Of a stretch of DNA of 7,917 bases, positions 1 through 6,654 are shown one piece after another. The position numbers and the translations under genes were made by a program. The first letter of the stretch is position 1, and the number at the start of each line of letters is the position of its first letter. The notes beneath the pieces were generated by a model. It ran no database searches, was not told where the DNA came from, and was given only the letters and a program-made list of their open reading frames with translations. The DNA is from an uncultured Oscillospiraceae bacterium (GTDB taxonomy: Bacteria > Bacillota > Clostridia > Oscillospirales > Oscillospiraceae), in assembly GCA_934565775.1 (NCBI GenBank), contig CAKTIN010000084.1, positions 1 through 7,917 on the forward strand. Reading direction: 5' to 3'.

Positions 1-274
1 GGGCGTAATTCTGGAACAGGAAGCCGACTCTCCGCTTGTTGGCGGGGATGTTAATGCCCAGGTCGCTGTCAAAGACCACCTGGTCGCCGATGGTGATGCG
101 GCCGCTGGTAGGGGTCTCCAGACCGGCGATCATCCGCAGGGTGGTGGTTTTGCCGCAGCCGGAGGGTCCCAGCAGGGTGACAAAGGCGTTGTTCTCAATG
201 ACAAGGTTCAGGTCCTCTACGCCGTAGAACTTGCCCCAACGCTTATTGATATGCTCTAATCTGATTTCAGGCAT
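1..274 (-). CDS. ABC transporter ATP-binding protein, N-terminal part (cut by window edge)
   Basis: This is the nucleotide-binding subunit of the importer encoded upstream on the same strand. It would hydrolyse ATP on the cytoplasmic face to drive uptake. The first 91 residues are visible. They start MPEIRLEHINKRWG, followed by an aromatic residue (Y18) in the A-loop area, then a textbook Walker A, GPSGCGKTT, and the LRMIAGLETPTSG continuation typical of the PotA/FbpC/MalK class. The visible part ends in the Q-loop (FLFQNYA). The signature motif, Walker B and any C-terminal regulatory domain lie outside the window. The start codon at 274-272 follows the permease stop by 3 bp, and its AGGAGG site overlaps the last two permease codons, so the two are translationally coupled. 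Family assignment is firm; the substrate is not shown by this subunit. Confidence 0.95.
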   Translation of the reverse strand, partial: MPEIRLEHINKRWGKFYGVEDLNLVIENNAFVTLLGPSGCGKTTTLRMIAGLETPTSGRITIGDQVVFDSDLGINIPANKRRVGFLFQNYA

Positions 275-277
275 GGT

Positions 278-2107
278 TTATCCTCCTATCCCCTTATCCA
301 GGCTTGCGCCGGTGACTTTGTTGACCAGTGTGTTGCACACCAGAATGGTTAGAATCAAAATGAGGTTGATGCCGCTGGAGAAGGCGTACAGGCCCATTTC
401 GTCGAAATAGTCCAGCGTGGTGGAGAGAATGAAGCCCTGGACGCACAGCAGCATGAACAGCGACAGCTCACGTAGGCAGGTCATAAAGGGCAGCAGGTAT
501 CCGGAGATGATGGACGATTTCTGAATGGGGATGATGATGCGGGTCATGCGCTTCCACCAGGGAATATCCTGAATGATGGCGGCCTCCTCGATTTCGCCGG
601 AGAGCTGGAGCATGGAGTTCAGAGAGCTCCGGCTGGCAAAGGGGATGTATTTGACGGTGCCGACGATGATCAGCAGGGTGTAGGTATTGAACAGGTTCAG
701 CTTTTCCGTGGAGAACAGCAGGAAGAAGGCCACGCCCACGGCGATGGAGGGCATCAGGTAGGGCAGGAAGGCCACGGAGTTGACGTAATTGGCCCAGCGG
801 CTCCTGCGGTTTTTCGAGACGGAATAGCCAATCAGCGTGCCGATGGTGCCGGCCAGCAGGGAACAGCAGATCGATACGAGAATGGTGCCCTTGAAGGCGC
901 GCCAGATGGTTTCGTTGAACAAAATGCCCTTTTGGCCGTACATGCCGTTTTCGGTGACATTCTCCGAGGTCAGCCACCATTTGGTGGTGAGGTTGGAGGG
1001 GTCGCCGGTGTACAGGAAGGAGTAATCGCCGGGGTTTGGCAGGAAGGTCTCAAAGGCAAAGGAGATAATGGGGAAAATGCTGGTGAAGAAGGTCAGAATC
1101 ACCAAAAGCACGGCAATGAGATACCGGCCGGCCTTTCCCAGACGGATCTTGGAGATCTGGCCGGACTTACCGGTGACGGTGGTGTAATTCTTCCGGCTTT
1201 GCAGGGAGATCTGGTTCAGCAGCATGATCGCCACGCCGAAGATCATCATGATGATGGCCAGAATGCTGGCCTCTCCGGTGTACTTGGAGTTCATGGAGAC
1301 GTATTTGGTGGACAGGGTGGTCAGGCCCAGGTAATGGGGCACCGGGTAGGAGCCCATGGCGCTGCCGAAAACCAGCAGAATGGTGGAGAGAATGGCGGGC
1401 TTGACCATGGGCAGGGTGATCTTGAACATGGTTTTCCACTTGGGGGTATCCAGAATGGTGGCCGCCTCCTCCAGGTTGGCGTCCATATTCCGGAAAATGC
1501 CGCCGATGAGGATATAGGCAAAGGGCGCGTAGTGCAGGCCCAGCACCATCAGGCTGGGGAACAGGCCCTTGCACCACCAGATGGGCATCTGAATCCCGAA
1601 TAGGGCGGCAAGCAGGCCGTTGGAGGTGCCGGTCACGGCGTTGGAGTTAAACAGATTCTGCCACACCACGGCCAGCGTCCACTGGGGCATGATGTAGGGG
1701 AAAATGAAGATAGAGCTCAGATACTTCCGCCAGGCCAGGTCGGTCCGGGTGATTAAGAAGGCGAACACCCCGCCGAAGAGAATGGACACGATGCAGGTGC
1801 CCACGGCCAGAAGGACCGTGTTTCCCAGAGGGGTCCAGAGGTTGGTTTTCGCCATGCGGCTGGTGAACAGGTCCGTATAGTTGACGGTGGTGTAGCCGCT
1901 GGCCTGACCGGTGAGGTGGGCATCGATGGTGCCCGCGTGGATCTTAAAGGTATCTTCCACAATGGCCACAATGGGGGCCACGGTGGTAAAGGTCAGGACG
2001 ATGCCCAGCAGAAGCAGGATCACATTATAGGGCTTGGAAAAGAAGGTTTTCAGCCGATTCAGAAGGATCGTTGCTTTGCTGGCGCGGAGGGAATTGGACT
2101 GCTTCAT
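278..2107 (-). CDS. Fused two-domain ABC transporter permease (FbpB/AfuB/ThiP-like)
   Basis: A 609-residue inner-membrane permease with two homologous halves, each a binding-protein-dependent transport domain, so a single chain should form the whole pore. The first half spans about residues 27-300, with TM1 at 28-50 and TM2 near 97-119. The second half spans about 326-609. Each half has a long extracytoplasmic loop after its first helix (about 45 and 55 residues). Each half carries an EAA loop that docks on the ATPase: EEAATILDTPKWK at 213-225 and EEAAIIQDIPWWK at 507-519, both continuing to the expected I-x-x-P. The usual glycine of EAA---G is Asp in both loops (D220 and D514). The start at 2107 is chosen because AAGGAGA sits 6 bp upstream. 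The frame remains open back to 2209, but that extension would run through a hairpin and adds a very basic, non-membrane tail. Fused permeases of this length occur in ferric-iron, sugar-phosphate and thiamine importers; the substrate here is unknown. Confidence 0.95.
   Translation of the reverse strand: MKQSNSLRASKATILLNRLKTFFSKPYNVILLLLGIVLTFTTVAPIVAIVEDTFKIHAGTIDAHLTGQASGYTTVNYTDLFTSRMAKTNLWTPLGNTVLLAVGTCIVSILFGGVFAFLITRTDLAWRKYLSSIFIFPYIMPQWTLAVVWQNLFNSNAVTGTSNGLLAALFGIQMPIWWCKGLFPSLMVLGLHYAPFAYILIGGIFRNMDANLEEAATILDTPKWKTMFKITLPMVKPAILSTILLVFGSAMGSYPVPHYLGLTTLSTKYVSMNSKYTGEASILAIIMMIFGVAIMLLNQISLQSRKNYTTVTGKSGQISKIRLGKAGRYLIAVLLVILTFFTSIFPIISFAFETFLPNPGDYSFLYTGDPSNLTTKWWLTSENVTENGMYGQKGILFNETIWRAFKGTILVSICCSLLAGTIGTLIGYSVSKNRRSRWANYVNSVAFLPYLMPSIAVGVAFFLLFSTEKLNLFNTYTLLIIVGTVKYIPFASRSSLNSMLQLSGEIEEAAIIQDIPWWKRMTRIIIPIQKSSIISGYLLPFMTCLRELSLFMLLCVQGFILSTTLDYFDEMGLYAFSSGINLILILTILVCNTLVNKVTGASLDKGIGG
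281..290 (-). promoter_or_regulatory. Ribosome binding site for the ATPase gene, embedded in the permease 3' end
   Basis: Read on the minus strand, GATAGGAGGA precedes the ATG at 274. The AGGAGG lies in the codons for the terminal Gly-Gly of the permease, just before its TAA stop. Translation of the permease therefore delivers ribosomes to the ATPase start. Confidence 0.85.
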
Positions 2108-2112
2108 GGCGC

Positions 2113-2119
2113 TCTCCTT
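2113..2119 (-). promoter_or_regulatory. Ribosome binding site fixing the permease start at 2107
   Basis: On the minus strand AAGGAGA lies 6 bp before the ATG. No comparable site precedes the upstream in-frame ATG at 2209, which is itself inside a hairpin arm. Confidence 0.85.
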
Positions 2120-2174
2120 TTCGTCAGAGGATTTGCGGCGGCGCCGCAGGGGCTGCCGGGATTGGTTAAAAGAA

Positions 2175-2215
2175 GCGCCCTTGGAAACGGTGGGATCACG
2201 CGCTTCCAAGGGCGC
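2175..2215 (-). terminator. Hairpin between binding protein and permease genes (leaky terminator or mRNA-stability stem)
   Basis: GCGCCCTTGGAA (minus strand 2215-2204) pairs perfectly with TTCCAAGGGCGC (2186-2175). Three further inner pairs (one G-U) give about 15 bp with an 11-nt loop. On the minus strand the stem is followed by TTCTTTTAA, a moderate U-rich tract. It begins about 40 bp after the binding-protein stop and ends about 70 bp before the permease start. In binding-protein importers such a hairpin often limits read-through into the permease and protects the upstream mRNA, so the binding protein is made in excess. The interrupted U tract suggests partial rather than full termination. 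Confidence 0.75.
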
Positions 2216-2256
2216 CCGTCATGTTACGTTTTCTGCGCCGATGGGAAAGCGCCGGA

Positions 2257-3678
2257 TCAGCCCGCGCTGTACTTGGTCAGCATCTCGATCCAGCTGCCCA
2301 CGGTGAAGGCAACGGAGGCGCAATATTCGGGGTCCTCCAGGACCAGCTCACCGGTGGTGGTCCACCAGTCGTAGCCGCGGTCGTTCTTGGCAGCGAACTT
2401 CACGGTGGTGCCATCCTCGTCCATACCGCCGATGGAGTGATGGAAGTTGGCCTCGGTGTCAGCGGCCACGGTGGGGTTGGAGGAGTAGCCGCCCATGTCC
2501 TTGCCCCAGGCGGAGAAGCCGTCGGCGGTGCAGGTCATGTAAGCGATGAAGGCGCAGGCGGTCCAGGGCAGGGGGCTGTTGTCGGTGACGAACAGGTAGT
2601 GGCAGTAGCCGAAGCCGCCGATGCCCTTGTAGCCGTCCTCATAGGCGGCGACCTTGACGTTGTTTACGGAGACGGAGCTGGACTCCTCAACGGAGCGGAG
2701 CTTGGAGTACACCAGCAGGCCGAACTGATCCTTCGCGGAGGCGTCCACCAGGGTGTTGCAGATGGGGCCGTCGTCGGTCTGGGCGTTGTAGCTCTCCACC
2801 CACAGCTTGATCCAGGCCAGAGCATAGGCGCCGTTCTCGCCCAGGCCCAGGTCCTCGGCCTCGGACTGCATGGCCTGAATGGTGGGCTGGAAGTAGGCCT
2901 GCTCCTCGGCGGGCAGCGCCTCATAGGCTTCCTTCAGCCAGGTGGCGTAATCGTCCCGGGTGAGCATGTACAGGAAGTTCTTGCCGACGATCTCGGAGTC
3001 AATGTCCATAAACAGGCCATGCTCGCCTTCGGCTACGAAGTCCCAGCAGTTGTCGTAGGTCTTGTCGCCCACGCAGTTGTACATAAAGACCTTGTTCAGG
3101 GTCTGCAGAGGCAGGAAGCCGGTGTAAGCGTCGGCGGTGGTGTTGTTAGCCTCGGCCCATTCCTTGGGGATGAAGGTGTCCAGCACGCCGGGCTGCACCA
3201 TCTTGGACTCGATCTGGTTGCCGTCCTGGATCAGGGTCATGGCGAAGGTGCCGGTCTCCTTCAGAGAGTCGGCGGTCAGCTGATCGAAAATTTTGTTGTT
3301 CTTGGGCTGCTGCCACTCAAATTCCATGTTATAATTAGGATCGATGGTTTGCAGATACGCGATAAACAGAGGCAGAGCGCTCTTGCCGCGGCTGGAGTTG
3401 CCCACGCCGTAGAACATCTTGCCGTTGGACTCCTCGATGGCCTTCTTGGCCAGCTCTTCCAGAGTCATGCCCTCGGCCTCGCGGATGATCTTCTGAACCT
3501 CGGTCAGGTTCTCGGGCTCCGTTGCGGGCTCCGTGGGAGCCTCGGTGGCGTCGTCGCCGGTGTTAGAGGCCTCGGTGGGCTTCTCCGTGGGGGCCTCGGT
3601 GGGCTTTGTCGTGGTCGTGCAGGCGGTCAGCGCCAGCAGCATGGAAAGGACCAGAAGCATTGCCAGAATCTTCTTCAT
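2257..3678 (-). CDS. ABC transporter solute-binding lipoprotein
   Basis: A 473-residue extracellular binding protein that should capture the substrate for the downstream permease. It has a lipoprotein signal peptide: MKK, a hydrophobic core, then a lipobox LTAC with Cys20 as the lipidated residue. Residues 21 to about 57 form a Thr/Pro/Glu-rich spacer that would hold the domain off the membrane. The rest, from about residue 58, has the pattern of a two-lobed periplasmic-binding fold, with segments such as KMFYGVGNSSRGKS, LNKVFMYNC and the Trp/Gly-rich C-terminal block WTTTGELVLEDPEY. It is longer than FbpA/AfuA-type proteins (commonly about 320-350 residues) and clearly differs from the other binding protein in the window. 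AGGAGG at 3694-3689 supports the start. Lead gene of the importer operon. Its role is secure from position and lipobox; I do not recognise the ligand or exact subfamily. Confidence 0.92.
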   Translation of the reverse strand: MKKILAMLLVLSMLLALTACTTTTKPTEAPTEKPTEASNTGDDATEAPTEPATEPENLTEVQKIIREAEGMTLEELAKKAIEESNGKMFYGVGNSSRGKSALPLFIAYLQTIDPNYNMEFEWQQPKNNKIFDQLTADSLKETGTFAMTLIQDGNQIESKMVQPGVLDTFIPKEWAEANNTTADAYTGFLPLQTLNKVFMYNCVGDKTYDNCWDFVAEGEHGLFMDIDSEIVGKNFLYMLTRDDYATWLKEAYEALPAEEQAYFQPTIQAMQSEAEDLGLGENGAYALAWIKLWVESYNAQTDDGPICNTLVDASAKDQFGLLVYSKLRSVEESSSVSVNNVKVAAYEDGYKGIGGFGYCHYLFVTDNSPLPWTACAFIAYMTCTADGFSAWGKDMGGYSSNPTVAADTEANFHHSIGGMDEDGTTVKFAAKNDRGYDWWTTTGELVLEDPEYCASVAFTVGSWIEMLTKYSAG

Positions 3679-3742
3679 TATTCTTGTTCCTCCTATTCAT
3701 TTTGGGCTCGACCGGTCTTGCAGGGACCTGAGCTCTGCTTTC

Positions 3743-3771
3743 ATTGTAGTGCCCCCGGGGGAAAAAGAACA
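3743..3771 (-). promoter_or_regulatory. Candidate promoter of the importer operon, weak -35
   Basis: On the minus strand TACAAT (3748-3743) matches the -10 consensus at five of six bases. The -35 position at 17-bp spacing is TGTTCT, a poor match, as expected for an activator-dependent promoter. The spacer contains CCCCCGGGGG (3752-3761). A transcript starting near 3736 would have a leader of about 58 nt. The phased TGAAAA repeats lie upstream, in a plausible activator position. Confidence 0.4.
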
Positions 3772-3793
3772 GAGGTCAAATCTGCGTTTCCTA

Positions 3794-3829
3794 TGAAATC
3801 TCTGAGATTTTTGTGAAAAGTAATGAAAA
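3794..3829. promoter_or_regulatory. Putative operator: helically phased TGAAAW repeats plus a 15-bp palindrome
   Basis: TGAAAT occurs at 3794, TGAAAA at 3814 and TGAAAA at 3824, spaced 20 and 10 bp, so they lie on the same face of the helix. A weaker TGAGAT sits at 3803. Between the first two is the perfect palindrome AAATCTCTGAGATTT (3796-3810, seven-base arms around one T). AraC-domain regulators generally bind direct repeats, so the YesN-type regulator encoded at 6590 is the obvious candidate. The site overlaps the weak -35 area of the rightward promoter and lies upstream of the leftward one. Binding could therefore activate the importer and dampen its own operon; this is inference. Confidence 0.45.
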
Positions 3830-3852
3830 TGCCTGGACCTGTATGCTATAAT
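3824..3852 (+). promoter_or_regulatory. Extended -10 promoter of the sensor operon
   Basis: A consensus TATAAT at 3847-3852 is preceded by TG at 3844-3845, giving a perfect extended -10 (TGCTATAAT). The -35 position at 17-bp spacing (TGAAAA, 3824-3829) is a poor match, which extended -10 promoters tolerate. Transcription would start near 3859, leaving a leader of about 34 nt before the ATG at 3893. The inverted pair GACCT (3836-3840) and AGGTC (3854-3858) brackets the -10 box. Confidence 0.65.
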
Positions 3853-3892
3853 TAGGTCAAGTTGATAGAGCGAAAAAGGGAGGAATGGGACA

Positions 3893-4912
3893 ATGAGAAA
3901 AGCGGCCTTGGCGCTGCTCCTGGCGGTGTGCCTGGTGCTGGGTGCCTGCGGCGGGACCGGCGAGGGCTCCACCTATGCGCCGGCCCAGGAGGACCGGCTG
4001 GTGGTGTACACCTCCCACAAAGAGGAGGTCTGGCGGCCCATCGTCCGGGAGTTTGAGGAGCGGACGGGGATCTGGGTAGATGTGGTCAGCGGCGGCACCA
4101 ACGAGATTCTGGAGCGCCTGGCCCGGGAAAAGGACAGCCCAAAGGCGGACGTGATGTTCGGCGGCGGCGTGGAGAGCCTGGAGTCTTACCGGGACTGCTT
4201 CACCCCCTACCGCTGCCGGGAGGCGGAGGCGCTGCTGCCCCAGTACCGCTCGGCGGAGGACCTGTGGACCCCCTTCTCGGCGCTGCCGGTGGTGCTGATC
4301 TATAATCCGAAATTTCTGGACCCCGGGCAGCTGCAAACCTGGGCCGACCTCCGGAATCCGGAGCTCTGGGGGCGGATCGCCTTTGCGGATCCGGCGGTGT
4401 CGGGCTCCTGCTATACGGGGCTGGTGACTATGCTCCGGGCTCTGGGCGGGGACCAGGACGAGACCCTGCGGCAGTTTGCCATGAGTCTGGACGGCAAGCT
4501 CCTGGACGGCTCCGGGAGTATTCCTACCGCCGTATCCGACGGCTCGGCCTGGGTGGGCGTCACCCTGGAGGAGACGGCGCTGAAGCGGATTGCCGCAGGG
4601 GCGGATATTGTTATGGTGTATCCTGCGGACGGGACCAGCTGCGTGCCGGACGGCTCTGCGCTGGTGGCCGGGGCGCCCCATGAGGAAAATGCGAAAAGGT
4701 TCCTGGACTTTACGGTGAGCGGAGATGTGCAGGGGCTGCTGCAGCAGCTCAGCCGCCGGACGGTGCGGGGAGACCTGCCCCCGGACGACGCTCTGAAGCC
4801 CCTGGACGAGATTGCCTGGGTGGACTATGACGTGGCCTGGGCGGCGGAGCACCGCAGCGGCCTGCTCATGAACTGGGCCTTCTATTTCGGAACGGAGGAG
4901 GAGACGCCATGA
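3893..4912 (+). CDS. FbpA/AfuA-family solute-binding lipoprotein, likely extracellular sensor component
   Basis: A 339-residue lipoprotein with a basic start MRKAA, a hydrophobic core and lipobox LGAC (Cys19). The mature part looks like the ferric/sugar-phosphate binding-protein family (COG1840 type). It has LVVYTSHKEEVWRPIVREFEERTG near the N-terminus, ADVMFGGG, then ADPAVSGSCYTGL (D166 to about 177), a ligand-loop region. The C-terminal YPADGTSCVPDGSALVAGAPHEENAKRFLDF is a classic family signature. Where iron-binding FbpA carries adjacent tyrosines there is WVGVTLEE (220-227), so ferric binding is unlikely. AGGGAGG at 3877-3883 supports the start. Its stop overlaps the histidine kinase start as ATGA, and no permease or ATPase follows. 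That gene order matches HptA-HptS-HptR and PgtC-PgtB-PgtA systems, in which the binding protein tells the kinase that ligand is present. Family assignment is strong. The sensor role is inferred from context and the ligand is unknown. Confidence 0.93.
   Translation: MRKAALALLLAVCLVLGACGGTGEGSTYAPAQEDRLVVYTSHKEEVWRPIVREFEERTGIWVDVVSGGTNEILERLAREKDSPKADVMFGGGVESLESYRDCFTPYRCREAEALLPQYRSAEDLWTPFSALPVVLIYNPKFLDPGQLQTWADLRNPELWGRIAFADPAVSGSCYTGLVTMLRALGGDQDETLRQFAMSLDGKLLDGSGSIPTAVSDGSAWVGVTLEETALKRIAAGADIVMVYPADGTSCVPDGSALVAGAPHEENAKRFLDFTVSGDVQGLLQQLSRRTVRGDLPPDDALKPLDEIAWVDYDVAWAAEHRSGLLMNWAFYFGTEEETP
4894..4901 (+). promoter_or_regulatory. Ribosome binding site of the histidine kinase, inside the binding-protein gene
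   Basis: GGAGGAGG lies 7 bp before the ATG at 4909, and the start overlaps the preceding stop as ATGA. This arrangement indicates coupled translation and a fixed ratio of sensor protein to kinase. Confidence 0.85.
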
Positions 4913-6654
4913 AGCGGATGATTTCCGGCTCCTTCCGGCAGCGCCTTCTGCGGGCCTTTCTGGTGGCCTCTCTGGTGCCGCTGCTGATCTGCTCCGCCAT
5001 GATGCAGCAGATTTACCGCTTGCGCCTGTCCAGCGCCGCCCAGACCCAGGGGGAGGAGCACCTGGACGCCGCAGCCCAGGCGGTGGAGGAGCTGCACCGC
5101 AGCATTCGGGACTGTGTGGAGACCCTGGAGGGTGACAGCCTGGTGCTCCGGGGAATTTATGACGGGGATGTGCGGGACCTGGTGGTGAACAACCGGCTCT
5201 ATCAGGCGTCGGAGGCACTCCGGGGTTACGCGGATGTGGACCTCTATGATATTGCCGGTCTCTGGCGCTATTCCGCCCAGACGGCCCAGGCCAGGCAGGC
5301 GCTGCCGACCAACTGGGGCCTTCTGCGCCAGGCGGCCCGGTCTCAGGGCGTGGCCTATACGACCGGGGGAGCGGGAGCGCTGCAGGGAGCGGCGCTGCTG
5401 ACGGACCGCTATGGGGCGCCTATGGGCTATGTGGTGTTCAGCGTTTCCCAGAGCCAGTTCCAGACCCTGTTTTCCGGCAAGGTCGGCGCGCAGAATGCGC
5501 TGCTGGTGCTCAGCTCCTTTTGGCGGCCGGTTTACAGCACCCAGCCCGAGGGGGCGGAGGCCTGGGCCGGGCGGATGCGCCGGGCGCTGCTGGACGGCCG
5601 GGACCCTGAGACCATTTCCGAGGAGGACCTTTACCGGATTGCCCGGCAGCCGGATACGGGGCTGTATCTGGTCCTGCGGCAGCCGCAGGCTCTGACCCGG
5701 GGGTCCATGCGGCTGATGCTCAGCGTCAGCCTGTTCAGCGCCATGACCTGTGTGCTGCTGAGTCTGCTTATGAGTCTGCGCTTCAGCCGTCAGCTGTTTC
5801 GGCCCATTGACCGGCTCCACCGGGCCTTCCGCCGGGTAGGGCGGAACGATCTGGAGGTCCAGGTCCCGGTGGACAGCCGGGATGAGCTGGGGGAGCTGGG
5901 TCAGCAGTTCAACACCATGGTGGTGGACCTGCGGAGGAATCAACAGCAGCTGGTGGAAAATGAGCACGCCCTCAACGAGGCCCAGACCCGGATGCTCCAG
6001 GCCCAGCTCAATCCCCATTTCCTGTGCAACACCCTGGACACCATGAAGTGGATCGGCAAGCTGGAGCAGGTGCCCCAGGTTGCGATCATAGCGACCGATC
6101 TGGCGGATATTCTGCGCTTCTGCATCGGCCCGGCAGAGTTCGTCCCCTTGCGCCGGGAGGTGGGGATCGTGCAGCGGTACATCGAGATTCAGCGGATCCG
6201 GCTTTCGGATTCCTTCACCTTCCAGGTGCAGATTCCGGAGGAAGTGGAGGACTGCCTCGTTCCGAAGATGATTTTGCAGCCCCTGGTGGAGAACGCAATC
6301 CTGCATGGCGTGACAGATCTGGACCATGGGGAGATTTGCCTGACGGCGGAGGCGGCGGACGGGGTCCTGCGGATCTCCGTATCGGACAACGGCAAGGGCC
6401 TGCCCCCGGAGCTGCTGGGGGCCTATCGGGATCACGGCGCGCCGGAGGGGCACCTGGGGCTGTTTAATGTGGACACGATCCTGCAAAAGCATTATGGAAA
6501 TCAATACGGCTTGCTCCTGGCCAACCGGGAGCAGGGGGCCGGGGCGGTGATCACCGCAGCCCTGCCCGCGATCAGACAGGAGGAGCGCAATGCTGAAGGT
6601 ACTAGTGGTGGAGGACGAGGAAATGATCCGCAGGGGGATCGTGCTGACCATTGA
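4909..6654 (+). CDS. Sensor histidine kinase, LytS/YesM type
   Basis: A 581-residue membrane kinase that should autophosphorylate on histidine and pass phosphate to the regulator encoded next. In order: TM1 about 14-33; an extracytoplasmic sensor region of about 230 residues (37-266), a size compatible with a Cache-like domain though I cannot assign it; TM2 about 268-290; a HAMP-like linker about 291-345 containing RPIDRLHRAFRRV and DELGELGQQFN; and a coiled-coil-like stretch. The His_kinase (PF06580-type) box QLNPHFLCNTLDTM follows with His370 as phosphoacceptor. The ATPase domain has N-box LVENAILHG (N462) and G-box SDNGKGLP (D493). A late HLGLFNVDTIL corresponds to the usual G-L-x-N-V motif. 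The family box normally reads FLYNTLD; Cys replaces Tyr here. The last 21 residues (561-581) are read out of frame through the regulator start and look like a low-complexity, nonfunctional tail. Context suggests the kinase reads the ligand state of the preceding lipoprotein. Confidence 0.96.
   Translation: MKRMISGSFRQRLLRAFLVASLVPLLICSAMMQQIYRLRLSSAAQTQGEEHLDAAAQAVEELHRSIRDCVETLEGDSLVLRGIYDGDVRDLVVNNRLYQASEALRGYADVDLYDIAGLWRYSAQTAQARQALPTNWGLLRQAARSQGVAYTTGGAGALQGAALLTDRYGAPMGYVVFSVSQSQFQTLFSGKVGAQNALLVLSSFWRPVYSTQPEGAEAWAGRMRRALLDGRDPETISEEDLYRIARQPDTGLYLVLRQPQALTRGSMRLMLSVSLFSAMTCVLLSLLMSLRFSRQLFRPIDRLHRAFRRVGRNDLEVQVPVDSRDELGELGQQFNTMVVDLRRNQQQLVENEHALNEAQTRMLQAQLNPHFLCNTLDTMKWIGKLEQVPQVAIIATDLADILRFCIGPAEFVPLRREVGIVQRYIEIQRIRLSDSFTFQVQIPEEVEDCLVPKMILQPLVENAILHGVTDLDHGEICLTAEAADGVLRISVSDNGKGLPPELLGAYRDHGAPEGHLGLFNVDTILQKHYGNQYGLLLANREQGAGAVITAALPAIRQEERNAEGTSGGGRGNDPQGDRADH
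6578..6583 (+). promoter_or_regulatory. Ribosome binding site fixing the response regulator start
   Basis: A perfect AGGAGG lies 6 bp before the ATG at 6590, inside the 3' end of the kinase gene. It settles the start despite the 65-bp overlap of the two genes. Confidence 0.9.

Noticed and set aside
2108..2209. Longer permease starting at the in-frame ATG 2209
   Set aside because: The extra 34 residues are basic and non-membrane, the ATG lies in a hairpin arm, and there is no ribosome binding site, whereas the ATG at 2107 has AAGGAGA 6 bp upstream.
3774..3779. TTGACC on the minus strand as the -35 box of the importer promoter
   Set aside because: It is 25 bp from the TACAAT -10 box, too far for a normal sigma-70-type promoter, and no other -10 lies at 16-18 bp.
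2221..3816. Long plus-strand open frame antisense to the transport binding protein
   Set aside because: It is Gly/Val/Leu-rich repetitive translation of the opposite codon pattern in GC-rich DNA. The minus-strand frame has a lipobox, a ribosome binding site and operon context.
3893..4912. Ferric iron-binding protein annotation
   Set aside because: The fold family fits, but the adjacent tyrosine ligands are absent, so iron specificity is not supported.
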